Positions 15,037-22,517 of a stretch of 29,324 nucleotides of DNA are shown here, piece by piece. The notes beneath the pieces were generated by a model. The model saw only the letters and a program-made list of their open reading frames with translations, did not search any database and was not told the DNA's origin. How positions within the stretch are numbered: the stretch's first letter is position 1; every line of letters starts with the position of its first letter. The position numbers and the translations under genes are program-made. Origin of the DNA: a virus; IMG/VR virus record IMGVR_UViG_3300025073_000139, positions 1 to 29,324 of that record; one strand, written 5' to 3'.

Positions 15037-15459
15037 TTAAACGACTCTTGCAATTTCATTCCGGGGCTGGCCGACCTTGATCGGATTGCCATCATCGTCT
15101 GTCGACATGCCATCATTAAAACTGAGTTCAGCCGTAAAATTGAGGCCAACCAGATCAGATTCGTCAGTTTCCTGATCGGGATCAAGTCCCAGTGCGCGAA
15201 GGAAATCTTTAACCATCCTCCACATGAGGTTATTCTTTTCCTCATCATCGCCCTGATAATCTTTGTAATTTCCATACCAGAGAGTGTGAAAGATAGTTGA
15301 AGCGTTATCTTCTCCGTCGACGTTAATGATGAGTTGACAACCATATCTTCCGGTACGCTGAGACTTGGTCTCTTTAACCTTAGAGATGGTCAAGTCATAT
15401 TCGCCAGCTTCAACAGGTGCTTTGTCAGGAATTTCGGACAGATTAGGAATCATAGACAT
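15037..15459 (-). CDS. DUF669-type SSB-like protein
   Basis: Resembles the DUF669 family, phage proteins encoded next to Sak4-type ATPases and considered single-strand DNA binding or annealing helpers. Visible support: the opening PVEAGEYDLTISKVKETKSQ with a following Gly-Arg turn, a beta-rich core (CQLIINVDGEDNASTIFHTL), and helical WRMVKDFLRALGLDP. The end is acidic then basic (EIARVV). AAAGGAG lies 8 bases before the ATG. Higher GC than its neighbours suggests strong or conserved expression. Order with Cas4-like nuclease and Sak4 supports a recombination role; the DUF assignment is from memory. Confidence 0.75.
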   Translation of the reverse strand: MSMIPNLSEIPDKAPVEAGEYDLTISKVKETKSQRTGRYGCQLIINVDGEDNASTIFHTLWYGNYKDYQGDDEEKNNLMWRMVKDFLRALGLDPDQETDESDLVGLNFTAELSFNDGMSTDDDGNPIKVGQPRNEIARVV

Positions 15460-15573
15460 AATTAATACTCCTTTAAATAGGTTTTGTTACGTGACCAAAG
15501 AACGATTCTTCGATCAAAGATTGGTTTGATTGATAGTTTTCGTTTTAGTTTAGGTGTTTTATTTTCTCCTTTT

Positions 15574-16017
15574 TTATTCGTTAGTCTTAACTACCATTGC
15601 AGATTCGAAATGCTTTGTAAAGTTGTCCAAGAAATAATTTTTCTTCCGAATCAAATCTTCTACTTCCTTCTCCTTTGTGGCAATCTCACGATCCATCTTG
15701 GTAATAACATCACTCTTATTAAAGATCAGGTCTGATTCTCTACATGGAGCAATATCAACTTCTTTTGAGTCACTATTAAAATATACAAACTTAATAGTTG
15801 CTTCGTTGTAGCCGATTTTAAGGTATGCAACAGTGATGGTTGGCAAATCTTTGAAGTTATCAAAGCCTACGATGATGCCAGGACATACAATTTTCTCAGA
15901 ATATTCTTTAATTAAAACATTTACTTTATCCCCGATTTTATATTCGGAAATAATCTTCGCACTGTTCATATCAACTTCAAACTTTACACCATTAATTTCC
16001 ACGATTTGCTTTTCCAT
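15574..16017 (-). CDS. Hypothetical SH3/KOW-like protein with coiled-coil tail, 147 aa
   Basis: Not recognised. Residues about 25-85 have the look of a small beta barrel (YKIGDKVNVLIKEY, PGIIVGFDNFKDLPTITVAY). The C-terminal 40 residues form a charged coiled coil (MDREIATKEKEVEDLIRKK). AAAGGAGTTTTAATT leads to the ATG, the same leader type used by the SSB-like and Sak4 genes. Probably part of the same operon. Confidence 0.75.
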   Translation of the reverse strand: MEKQIVEINGVKFEVDMNSAKIISEYKIGDKVNVLIKEYSEKIVCPGIIVGFDNFKDLPTITVAYLKIGYNEATIKFVYFNSDSKEVDIAPCRESDLIFNKSDVITKMDREIATKEKEVEDLIRKKNYFLDNFTKHFESAMVVKTNE

Positions 16018-16060
16018 AATTAAAACTCCTTTAATTAAGCTGAGATGGATTGTGGAATAA

Positions 16061-16303
16061 CTATTTATTTAATAGTCCTTCTTTAGCAATAATTATCTGT
16101 CCATATTCATCTTTAGTTACCCAACCACTTGATGATTCAACAAAACAGCCACCAAAAAGTTTATACTTTGTGTTTCTATTTGTTATTTCTTGATAATTAT
16201 CACATGCCGTTTTCTCACAAATAAAAATAGTTGGAAGCATAATTATTGCTACAATTAATACAGCAGCAATAATAATTCCTAAAAATTCAAAAAGATCTTT
16301 CAT
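16061..16303 (-). CDS. Small membrane-anchored protein, 80 aa
   Basis: One transmembrane helix at residues 8-28 (LGIIIAAVLIVAIIMLPTIF) followed by an exported or cytoplasmic polar domain with CDNYQEITNRNTKYK and CFVESSSGWVTKDEY. Two Cys flank this domain. Similar small anchored proteins occur in many phages without known function. The ATG overlaps the Sak4 stop as ATGA, and GGAGG precedes it. Confidence 0.75.
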   Translation of the reverse strand: MKDLFEFLGIIIAAVLIVAIIMLPTIFICEKTACDNYQEITNRNTKYKLFGGCFVESSSGWVTKDEYGQIIIAKEGLLNK

Positions 16304-17106
16304 TGTATATTTCCTCCTGGAATAACTGTTTTGCCTGCCAGATAGGCTGCTGCCAACTGATCCATTGATATTCCTTCAACCTTTGGCATATCAAACACAC
16401 GAGACTTTGCTTCGAATGCGAGTTTTTCAGTAAAGAAGATTTGCCGTTTCGTTCCTTGTGTCGTCAATAAGTAGGCCTCATCAAAATCAGCAGCCAATAA
16501 CTGCCTGAACTGTCCATTTACTGCAGGATACCTTGCAACTACTTCCTGGTCAGAATTCATAAGTGTATGCAGATGGACAGTTACTGCAACTGCACAAGGT
16601 AATTCCTGGAGTGAACTTACCAAAGTACTCATCCAATTCAATAATTGGCCCCAATGCGCAGGCGCCATGCCCATCTTCATGTCGATCTTCTTACCTATGC
16701 CACTTGGAGTAATTCCAGACTTCTTTTCGATTTCGTGGATTGCTTTCTTGTTTGCGTTAGTTAAAGAGTCCAGGACTAACATGCCTGACTGTTCCTTCAG
16801 CCATTGAAACAAACCATTCTTTTCATCTTCCTGGAATGTTCGCCAAAAATCGGAAAAGAGTAAAGAGTCGGCGGAAAAGTTATCAATTGTAATGTCGTTC
16901 CGTTTGGATGATATTTTCTCTATTGTTTTTTCGCCTCCCTTATCAAACATATAATAATGAAGTGGCCCTTTAGTGTAGGTTGCTGTGAAGTGGGTTTTTC
17001 CACTACCTGAATTACCGGTCAAGAGAAATTTGAGGTTAAAATATCGTTTCTTCTCAACTAGCTTTGTTTTGTTGAAATTTGGAACTGTAGATGCTTGTGG
17101 GTTCAT
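16300..17106 (-). CDS. Sak4-like RecA-fold recombination ATPase
   Basis: P-loop ATPase of the AAA_24/Sak4 group, single-domain RecA relatives that promote single-strand annealing in phages. Walker A GNSGSGKT is at residues 31-38, Walker B GMLVLDS ends at Asp113, and AVTVHLHT later fits the segment that follows motif Walker B in RecA-like proteins. At 268 aa it is a core domain. It lies between the Cas4-like nuclease and the SSB-like gene, the usual recombination neighbourhood. AAAGGAG with 7-base spacing supports the start. Confidence 0.85.
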   Translation of the reverse strand: MNPQASTVPNFNKTKLVEKKRYFNLKFLLTGNSGSGKTHFTATYTKGPLHYYMFDKGGEKTIEKISSKRNDITIDNFSADSLLFSDFWRTFQEDEKNGLFQWLKEQSGMLVLDSLTNANKKAIHEIEKKSGITPSGIGKKIDMKMGMAPAHWGQLLNWMSTLVSSLQELPCAVAVTVHLHTLMNSDQEVVARYPAVNGQFRQLLAADFDEAYLLTTQGTKRQIFFTEKLAFEAKSRVFDMPKVEGISMDQLAAAYLAGKTVIPGGNIQ

Positions 17107-17133
17107 TTAAAACTCCTTTAAATGATAATAATC

Positions 17134-18105
17134 TTAAACTTCACTCAATCTCTGTTTAGTCTTTGCATCATGCAATTCTGGATCCCATTCGGAATGAATA
17201 AATCCTTGAGGTGCTTTTTCCATCCAATGCAATGGATTATTTCGGAGTCTACAAAGATCATAATAAGGACAAACTGAGCTAAACGTAGTGCAGGCGTATC
17301 CTGGATTGCGATGGAAGGATTGCAGCACATCCGAGCGTTCCCGGCAGTTAATCTTATCTTCTTCAAGCAGGTTTAAGTTTTGCTGAATCTCATCTGCATA
17401 ATGACAAAGATCAGACAAGAAGTGTTCAATCGCAGCAGAGCGTTTGTTGATTGTAATTGGAACAAAGTCAATCTTGCTTTTCTGACAAAGAGCAACACGA
17501 TAAGTAATTGTAGGAATTTTATCATAAAAAATTCTGCCAGCGGTTAAGTAACCGTCTGACTGGAATGACATTTCAAAAGTTTGTGGTGTCGTAGAGTAGA
17601 TAGCTTTCGCTGTTTTATGGTCTAGAATATCGATTCCGTTTTCACCGCTGGAAAAGATAAGATCAATGCGGCCAATATAATTTGGCAGCTTCAAGCCCTT
17701 TACAGAAAGGTCGATGGAAAATGGTGCTTCAACAGCCAAGATTGAACGATTTTTTACATCACTTACAAGGAAGCGATCCCAATAGCCTTTGTACATATTG
17801 GCTGCATGTCCAGGGGACTTAGGAAAGATTGCATCTTCATTCTTCCAAAATGGTTCGCCATCAAGCTTCCAGAGCTTGTGGAATGCTTTGATAGCTATTT
17901 CAGTTGCATCAAGTACAGATGGGGAAGAATCCTTAATTAAGATGTTGTACGTGGCTTCTAGGCCGTAATGCCAGCATGATCCGAACACAAGATGAATGGA
18001 TTGTCCGGCAGGTTTGAGATTCATTACATATTGGAACAAGAACCTGCGTGGACACGTGAGATAGGTTGAAAGTGCACTGTAGTCTATTTTTTCGTAAAAA
18101 TTCAT
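17134..18105 (-). CDS. Cas4/RecB-like nuclease with iron-sulfur cysteines
   Basis: PD-(D/E)XK nuclease: His46, Asp148 (GRIDLIF), Asp162-x-Lys164 (LDHKTAK) and Gln182 (FQSDGYL) match the RecB/Cas4 active site. Four Cys in the Cas4/AddB arrangement are visible, Cys18 (LTCPRR) and C-terminal Cys272, Cys279, Cys285 (CPYYDLC), which would hold a 4Fe-4S cluster. Expected to be a DNA exonuclease preparing single-stranded ends for Sak4. There is no CRISPR array or other cas gene in the window, so the link is to recombination. The leader before the ATG contains AGAGGA and belongs to an 18-bp repeat. Confidence 0.9.
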   Translation of the reverse strand: MNFYEKIDYSALSTYLTCPRRFLFQYVMNLKPAGQSIHLVFGSCWHYGLEATYNILIKDSSPSVLDATEIAIKAFHKLWKLDGEPFWKNEDAIFPKSPGHAANMYKGYWDRFLVSDVKNRSILAVEAPFSIDLSVKGLKLPNYIGRIDLIFSSGENGIDILDHKTAKAIYSTTPQTFEMSFQSDGYLTAGRIFYDKIPTITYRVALCQKSKIDFVPITINKRSAAIEHFLSDLCHYADEIQQNLNLLEEDKINCRERSDVLQSFHRNPGYACTTFSSVCPYYDLCRLRNNPLHWMEKAPQGFIHSEWDPELHDAKTKQRLSEV

Positions 18106-18113
18106 TTGAGAAA

Positions 18114-18131
18114 TCCTCTCGTTGAACTTTA
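18114..18131 (-). repeat. 18-bp leader repeat, copy A (before the Cas4-like gene)
   Basis: On the - strand TAAAGTTCAACGAGAGGA, containing the ribosome site of the nuclease gene. It is identical to 18436-18453, which precedes the 93-aa gene. The repeat brackets that gene. Confidence 0.8.
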
Positions 18132-18146
18132 ATTTATATTATTGCA

Positions 18147-18428
18147 TTACAATCTATTTGGTTGATAAACTTTACGTTCAGGACCGCCTGTTTTTCTGTT
18201 AATATCTGAGATAGCTTTTTCTTCTACTAAATCAATTTGAGGCTCATCAAAAAAATATGCCTCTTGCGGAGCACCATCTTTTAATGTTTGAGGTTTTACA
18301 GAATATGTATTGCAATTGTTAATCCATTGATGACGCCCAATAACAATTCCTTCAAAGCTGGTAATTTTATATCTAATCTTATCACCAAGATTAAATTTAA
18401 ATTCAGGCTCTTTTGTCCATCCAAACAT
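18147..18428 (-). CDS. Small SH3-like phage protein, 93 aa
   Basis: The core FNLGDKIRYKITSFEGIVIG followed by RHQWINNCNTYSVKPQ and an acidic FFDEPQIDLVEE segment matches a widespread family of small phage proteins that look like an SH3 or KOW barrel; function unknown. AGAGGAGC precedes the ATG. The gene is bracketed by two identical 18-bp leader sequences, which suggests it entered or was duplicated as a cassette. Confidence 0.8.
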   Translation of the reverse strand: MFGWTKEPEFKFNLGDKIRYKITSFEGIVIGRHQWINNCNTYSVKPQTLKDGAPQEAYFFDEPQIDLVEEKAISDINRKTGGPERKVYQPNRL

Positions 18429-18435
18429 TTTTAGC

Positions 18436-18453
18436 TCCTCTCGTTGAACTTTA
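18436..18453 (-). repeat. 18-bp leader repeat, copy B (before the 93-aa gene)
   Basis: Identical to 18114-18131; includes the AGAGGA part of the ribosome binding site of the 93-aa gene. Confidence 0.8.
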
Positions 18454-18460
18454 CTAAGAA

Positions 18461-18546
18461 GCCGATTCCAACATCGTCATGCTGGCGATACCTGTCAATT
18501 CAGGTCGAATGGTGCGCATGGACTTGCTATCCAATGCGTTTCCGGC
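18461..18546 (-). ncRNA. Cloverleaf-like three-hairpin RNA element
   Basis: A short closing helix (GCCG 18546-18543 with CGGC 18464-18461) brackets three hairpins: 18515-18522 with 18530-18538 (one bulge), 18490-18494 with 18501-18505 (ACCTG/CAGGT), and 18468-18474 with 18479-18485 (one mismatch, GACG-type loop). It lacks tRNA hallmarks such as a TTCRA T-loop. Part of a 380-base gene-free stretch (18429-18808). Confidence 0.4.
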
Positions 18547-18561
18547 AGTAAGAGTTAAAAA

Positions 18562-18707
18562 GTAGTGGGCAGGATTTGAACCTGCAATTGAATAGCCTTT
18601 ACCCTCGATTACACTATTCGCTCTGTGTCCGGCCATAGAAACATGGGCTAGGTTTACTTATGGACACAATCGGCTGCGTCTACCATTTTTTATTTCGCCA
18701 CCACTAC
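18562..18707 (-). ncRNA. tRNA-Leu-like element with an enlarged anticodon domain
   Basis: Acceptor stem GTAGTGG (18707-18701) pairs perfectly with CCACTAC (18568-18562). The T arm is canonical: GCAGG-TTCAAAT-CCTGC (18585-18569). The D arm, TGGCGAAAT...GGTAGACGC, has tRNA-Leu wording but a 17-nt loop with an A-rich insertion. No 5-bp/7-nt anticodon arm exists; instead TTGTGTCC and GGACACAG close a 31-nt loop, and GAATAG/CTATTC forms a long variable-type arm. A T run follows the acceptor stem and no CCA is encoded. It could be a degenerate tRNA, an interrupted tRNA or a tRNA mimic. Confidence 0.55.
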
Positions 18708-18720
18708 TAATATAAGCAAA

Positions 18721-18803
18721 TAAGAAATGTCGGGCTTCCACCGACTCCCACTTCGCTTTAACGTATGCGTGTCCTATACGACTTGTCTTTCCAAGTTGTC
18801 AGG
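18721..18803 (-). ncRNA. Three-hairpin RNA region downstream of the 120-aa gene
   Basis: Three 5-bp hairpins: 18781-18785/18792-18796 (ACTTG/CAAGT), 18762-18766/18776-18780 (CGTAT/ATACG) and 18729-18733/18741-18745 (GTCGG/CCGAC, 7-nt loop). They follow the stop codon of the 120-aa gene directly. Not a tRNA: no acceptor pairing and no TTCRA loop. Confidence 0.35.
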
Positions 18804-18808
18804 CAAGC

Positions 18809-19171
18809 TTACCGATTGTTGAACTGCGCCAGAACTGCATCACGAACTTCCGGAGGCAGATTACCAAGAGCTTCCAGAGCTTTCTCCTCGGGAGTCTTAG
18901 TAATGCGAAGAGTCGGCTTCCAGTCGCTGAAGTCTTCAGCTGTGATGGCTTCGTCAGTATTGCTGAACTCGTTATTGTCATCTTTTTCTTCCAGTTTGCG
19001 CCGAATAACTGCGCGGAAAGAAACCTTCAGCTGGTTCTTGATCATGTTCACGGTAAGATCCTCACCGAGCGCCTGTACCATTTCTTCGATAGTTCCGAGG
19101 TTCAATACTGCCGGCTCAGTTACGGTGATTTCACGAGATGCCTGGTTGCTAACTACTTTGATCATGCTCAT
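18809..19171 (-). CDS. Hypothetical protein, 120 aa, first gene behind a strong promoter
   Basis: Not recognised. AGGAG precedes the ATG (MSMIKVVSN). It has a basic helical centre (MIKNQLKVSFRAVIRRKLEE) and an acidic linker (DDNNEFSNTDE). The tail, PPEVRDAVLAQFNNR, is amphipathic. It is GC-richer than the surrounding genes and sits alone behind a consensus-like promoter and a 100-nt leader, so it is probably highly expressed. An open frame on the opposite strand over the same bases is judged a shadow. Confidence 0.8.
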   Translation of the reverse strand: MSMIKVVSNQASREITVTEPAVLNLGTIEEMVQALGEDLTVNMIKNQLKVSFRAVIRRKLEEKDDNNEFSNTDEAITAEDFSDWKPTLRITKTPEEKALEALGNLPPEVRDAVLAQFNNR

Positions 19172-19281
19172 TTTTGATTCTCCTAATTAGGGGGTTTGTA
19201 GAATGGGCGACATGCCCAAGATTGAAGGAGCCATTTTCCGGCCCTTTACGCTTTCCGGTAAAATCCGGTATTGTTACGGTC

Positions 19282-19310
19282 AAAATAACACAATGACTTC
19301 GCTTTGTCAA
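19282..19310 (-). promoter_or_regulatory. Strong sigma70-type promoter, leftward
   Basis: On the - strand TTGACA (19310-19305), a 17-base spacer and TATTTT (19287-19282). The expected start is near 19275, giving a leader of about 100 nt that contains a TGGGC-GACAT-GCCCA hairpin and repeated CCGG segments before the 120-aa gene. It would drive the folded RNAs and the recombination genes. Confidence 0.8.
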
Positions 19311-19389
19311 GCAATTTTTTCTCTTTTTTGACCTTTTTACTATTTCATAAAATCCTTAAATACTTATTCAATTTATATCTAAAATCAAG

Positions 19390-19548
19390 TTATTTATCCA
19401 AACTGGTAAGAACATCTCTACTGGAGTAAGGTTGCAAAGCTGCTTGATCAATCGGAGGCGTAGGATATAATTGATCAATAAGAAGTACAAATAAGCTTAC
19501 AATTATAAAAGATGCTAGAAAAATTAAAGCATTTTTTATATTATTCAT
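19390..19548 (-). CDS. Small membrane protein, 52 aa
   Basis: Begins MNNIKNALIFLASFIIV with one N-terminal transmembrane helix (about residues 6-24), then a Pro-rich polar tail (LYPTPPIDQAALQPYSS). GGAGGG precedes the ATG by 5 bases. Short, so easily missed; the strong ribosome site supports it. Function unknown. Confidence 0.65.
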   Translation of the reverse strand: MNNIKNALIFLASFIIVSLFVLLIDQLYPTPPIDQAALQPYSSRDVLTSLDK

Positions 19549-19582
19549 TTTACCCTCCGAATATGTAATCTAGCTATTCGCA

Positions 19583-19693
19583 TTATTTTCCTATTCTGAT
19601 CGTAAGTGCTTTTACTTTTTCGCGTAAAAGAATAAGGAGTGTTACACAAGCGAGTAAGAAAAGCATGAAGTATTCGAGTAATCTTTCGCACAT
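19583..19693 (-). CDS. Membrane microprotein, 36 aa
   Basis: MCERLLEYFMLFLLACVTLL with a following LREKVKALTIRIGK: a single hydrophobic helix (about 9-22) and a basic C-terminus, with GGAG 5 bases upstream of the ATG. The layout resembles many phage microproteins; no family recognised. Confidence 0.6.
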   Translation of the reverse strand: MCERLLEYFMLFLLACVTLLILLREKVKALTIRIGK

Positions 19694-19730
19694 TATTTCT
19701 CCGTTAGTAAGGATTATATTTATTGAACTA

Positions 19731-19928
19731 TCAAGTACGAGTATTCCATTTCTTAAGCATTATAGCACGAAGCTGCTCAATTGTATCACCATCTTCTGAG
19801 CATTCAAAGTGCATATTGCAATTACGACAATGGATATGGTCACAAGAATGTGGGGCCATTCCTAACCAGCCATCACCGCACCATTGGACTTCTGCTCCAC
19901 AGAAAGGACATGGCTTTAATTCATTCAT
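19731..19928 (-). CDS. Lar-like restriction alleviation / zinc finger protein, 65 aa
   Basis: Opens with LKPCPFCGAEV and ends with KKWNTRT, the two ends typical of the Lar family, with CRNC and further Cys/His in between for zinc binding. Lar of prophage Rac modulates type I restriction; many phages carry Lar-like proteins whose role is untested. GGAG precedes the ATG. Together with the methyltransferase it may help the phage survive restriction. Confidence 0.75.
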   Translation of the reverse strand: MNELKPCPFCGAEVQWCGDGWLGMAPHSCDHIHCRNCNMHFECSEDGDTIEQLRAIMLKKWNTRT

Positions 19929-19931
19929 AAT

Positions 19932-20198
19932 TTATTTCTCCTTATTAACTTTTTGTACAACTTTCTCAAGTGCTTTCGTTTCATTAGTGACATCAATCAA
20001 CATGTAGGTTTTGCCTCCTTGGGTTACTTTACAAATTCCTAAGGCGTCAACAGTTACGACGGGCACGAGGTTTACTTTCTTTTCAAGTTCAGATATTGTC
20101 TTATCGCTAGATGTTAAATCACTTTTAACAGCAAAGAATATTGATCCTACTCCAAGAGTCAGACCAATAATAAAGGCTGTTGGCTTATTAATATTCAT
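19932..20198 (-). CDS. Membrane-anchored hypothetical protein, 88 aa
   Basis: A hydrophobic helix at residues 8-24 (AFIIGLTLGVGSIFFAV) is followed by a coiled-coil segment (DKTISELEKKVN) and a small beta region (KVTQGGKTYMLIDV). The ATG overlaps the upstream stop as ATGA; the ribosome site is weak (CGGATG), so coupling is likely. Orientation in the membrane is not certain; spanin-like accessory proteins are one option, but no evidence favours it. Confidence 0.7.
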   Translation of the reverse strand: MNINKPTAFIIGLTLGVGSIFFAVKSDLTSSDKTISELEKKVNLVPVVTVDALGICKVTQGGKTYMLIDVTNETKALEKVVQKVNKEK

Positions 20199-20380
20199 AT
20201 TGACATCCGTGTTATGTTAATAATTAATATTCTTTTCCCAACATCTGTAACAAAATAAATCAATTCCTTTGGCCGCTTGTTGATGGCATGTTTATGGTTC
20301 CAGGCATAAAAAGTTTCGCCACGAGAAGTCTGGTAAAGGTTCATTCCAAGGAGTTCTGGCAAGAATTTGCGTTTTATCAC
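20195..20380 (-). CDS. Hypothetical protein, 61 aa, GTG start
   Basis: Not recognised. The start is GTG at 20380 with GGAG 7 bases upstream; the first ATG is 12 codons later and has no such site. The protein is basic (KRKFLPELLG, HKHAINKRPKE) with a beta-rich end (GKRILIINITRM). Confidence 0.65.
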   Translation of the reverse strand: MIKRKFLPELLGMNLYQTSRGETFYAWNHKHAINKRPKELIYFVTDVGKRILIINITRMSI

Positions 20381-20392
20381 AATTTGGCTCCG

Positions 20393-20581
20393 TTATAAAA
20401 CTTTAACTTCTTTAAGTTCCCTATTAAGAGGAAGTATTAATTCATAAAAAGAATGAATAGCAGTTCCCATTTCTAATGGAGTTTTCCCTTTCATTAAATC
20501 AACAATAACAGCTATGCAGATTTCACAAGATAATCCTTCTCGGTATAGAGTGATTATTTTCTTAAGTTGTCGTTTGTTCAT
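20393..20581 (-). CDS. Hypothetical protein, 62 aa
   Basis: Not recognised. AAGGAG precedes the ATG, which overlaps the upstream stop as ATGA. Helical, basic N-terminus (MNKRQLKKIITLYREG) then two Cys (CEIC) and an acidic/basic end. Confidence 0.7.
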   Translation of the reverse strand: MNKRQLKKIITLYREGLSCEICIAVIVDLMKGKTPLEMGTAIHSFYELILPLNRELKEVKVL

Positions 20582-20949
20582 AGGTTAGGCTCCTTATAAT
20601 TAATTCCAAATGCTATAAACCTTTCACCAGTTATAATATCTTTATGGCTTTTTACAAGTTTTACTTTCCATTCAGTATTTTGAATTCCACAGGATGAAAT
20701 GCCCATAGTAAAAAGTTCAGGATTTGAATTTATTAATTCTATAGTGCCATCTGAATAACTTTGATATTGATTCCCCACTATGGCAGTTAAACCATCTGAA
20801 GGCATCCATTCTTCAATATCAGTACCGATATAAGAACCATGCCAAAGTTGTACAATATCGCCAGAAAATAATTCAGTTCCATTCATATCTACTTGATTTG
20901 TAGGTATTCCAACATCGCATAAACAACAACGGCCACTAAATATTTTCAT
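20578..20949 (-). CDS. YopX-like hypothetical protein, 123 aa
   Basis: The phrase DMNGTELFSGDIVQLWHGSY resembles the opening of YopX-type phage proteins, a small beta fold of unknown role; the match is partial. Two N-terminal Cys pairs (CCLC) and the central GDIV segment are visible. AAGGAG precedes the ATG. It is the first gene after the UvrD-like helicase. Confidence 0.65.
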   Translation of the reverse strand: MKIFSGRCCLCDVGIPTNQVDMNGTELFSGDIVQLWHGSYIGTDIEEWMPSDGLTAIVGNQYQSYSDGTIELINSNPELFTMGISSCGIQNTEWKVKLVKSHKDIITGERFIAFGINYKEPNL

Positions 20950-20960
20950 AATTATGCTCC

Positions 20961-22514
20961 TTAAAATTTAACATCATTTTCAAGTTCATTAATATGCTTA
21001 CTAACAACTTCTTTAAACATAGTATTAATGTCTCTTTCACTCATTTGATCTACTTGCCATTGCTCGTAGGCAACCTTGCGAGCTTTGTCAAAAGTATGTG
21101 GCCAGCAAGCTTCGCATTTGCTCACGTCGAGTTGATGCAGTGCCCTGGATGCTGCTACATACAAGATGTTAGTTTCTTCAGTTGTAGGGTTCCCGTTATC
21201 ACTGGGAACCTTAAAATCATTGGCCAGCCTCACTCTAGGCCACTCTAAACCTTTTGCTTTATGGGCAGTAGTTATAGTTACATCGGCTTCGGCTGGATCT
21301 TCCACAGTTGATTCAAGAATAGATAGCAAGCGTTCCCTGCCATAGAGTTCAATTAACTTTAGGATAGGCTTAATGTCTCCGCCCATAGGAGAATTGGAAT
21401 ACTCAACAAGATCGACAAAGTTCTTGAAAAGGAAGAGGTCTGGATGATTTGAATATCCCTGGAGCTTGAGTTGAATTATAGAGTTGATAAGGTAAGTAAG
21501 TTGTTGCGTCCCACCTAAGATGTGGACTGATATATTTTTGCCAAGTGCTTCTATGGTTTCTGCAATAATTCCTTTGTTTGTCCGACATAAGATGGCGTCT
21601 ACATCTGGTAAGGGTTCATAATGAATAGAAGAAACAACATCATCATTGCCATGAAATGGAACATACTCAAACTGATATGGATAATAACCAGTAATTATGG
21701 TATTTGCCATATTGGCTATGTTTTTACCGAAACGAAAACTTCTAGTGATGTATAGCTTTGCTAGATTGTCATCTTGCAAGGCATTAACGGCCCCGCGCCA
21801 ACTGTAGATTTGCTGGAAACAGTCGCCAACGAAGATCTTTTGACAAGATTGATTCTTGATCACTTGCGCTATGACTGGGTTGCTATCTTGGTATTCGTCA
21901 AAAAAGATAAAGTCTTTGTTAATGATTGGGTTTGTGAGTGCCCAGATTTTGAGATATACATCATGGGTGATTGGCATAGGCTTACTTGCATCGGCCATTT
22001 CGTTAAACACAAGATTAGCGTGTTGAACTAAATCTTCTCGCATGATATCCAGGTCTGCATCCTGCAAGATTGTGAGTCTTGGCAAATGTTTGTACTGAAT
22101 AACTTCGTCACTGGAATAACAGTACTTGCGAATCGTATTGAGGATGAGGTATCCTTTGATGGCTGGACTATTGTATAATTGCCATTCTCCAATGTCGAAA
22201 GTATCCGCTAGTTGTTTGCCTGTCAATTTGCTGAGCTTCTTCTTGTATTTGTAGCCAACTGCTCCGTAAGCTAAGGCATGGCCGGTCTTGCACATTATGT
22301 TACTGGAAAACTTGGTTGCTGCTTCCTGGGCTAGGAGTTTGTTGAATGAGATTGACAAGCCATATCCTGACATTTTGCGAGCCATTGCAAGCAAAAAGAA
22401 GGTTTTACCAGAACCTGGTGGAGCTTGGATTGCATAATTGTTGCCATCAAGAATGGTGTTGACGTGAGCTTCTTGTTCGGTGGTAAGAGTCTTGCCTTTA
22501 TATTTCATTACCAT
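20961..22514 (-). CDS. UvrD/Rep-family superfamily 1 DNA helicase
   Basis: ATP-driven DNA helicase, expected to move 3'-5' and act in replication restart, repair or recombination. Visible motifs: Walker A APPGSGKT (31-38), motif II FFDEYQDSN, motif III GDCFQQIYSWRGA, motif V-like TTAHKAKGLEW and motif VI YVAASRA. At 517 aa it lacks most of the 2B insertion of full-length UvrD (about 720 aa), as in many phage versions. The ATG at 22514 has GGAG 9 bases upstream; a second ATG follows two codons later. Confidence 0.92.
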   Translation of the reverse strand: MVMKYKGKTLTTEQEAHVNTILDGNNYAIQAPPGSGKTFFLLAMARKMSGYGLSISFNKLLAQEAATKFSSNIMCKTGHALAYGAVGYKYKKKLSKLTGKQLADTFDIGEWQLYNSPAIKGYLILNTIRKYCYSSDEVIQYKHLPRLTILQDADLDIMREDLVQHANLVFNEMADASKPMPITHDVYLKIWALTNPIINKDFIFFDEYQDSNPVIAQVIKNQSCQKIFVGDCFQQIYSWRGAVNALQDDNLAKLYITRSFRFGKNIANMANTIITGYYPYQFEYVPFHGNDDVVSSIHYEPLPDVDAILCRTNKGIIAETIEALGKNISVHILGGTQQLTYLINSIIQLKLQGYSNHPDLFLFKNFVDLVEYSNSPMGGDIKPILKLIELYGRERLLSILESTVEDPAEADVTITTAHKAKGLEWPRVRLANDFKVPSDNGNPTTEETNILYVAASRALHQLDVSKCEACWPHTFDKARKVAYEQWQVDQMSERDINTMFKEVVSKHINELENDVKF

Positions 22515-22517
22515 GAC

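Noticed and set aside
17134-18105. CRISPR-associated Cas4 and a linked CRISPR array
   Set aside because: The nuclease has Cas4-like motifs, but no regularly spaced repeats and no other cas genes exist in the window; its neighbours are phage recombination genes.
18454-18636. Leftward open frame of 60 codons
   Set aside because: It runs through the T arm of the tRNA-like element (the IAGSNPA stretch is a typical translation of a tRNA T arm) and through hairpins; not a gene.
18765-19190. Rightward open frame of 141 codons
   Set aside because: Antisense to the 120-aa gene that has a ribosome site and promoter; Ser/Arg-rich composition typical of a shadow frame.
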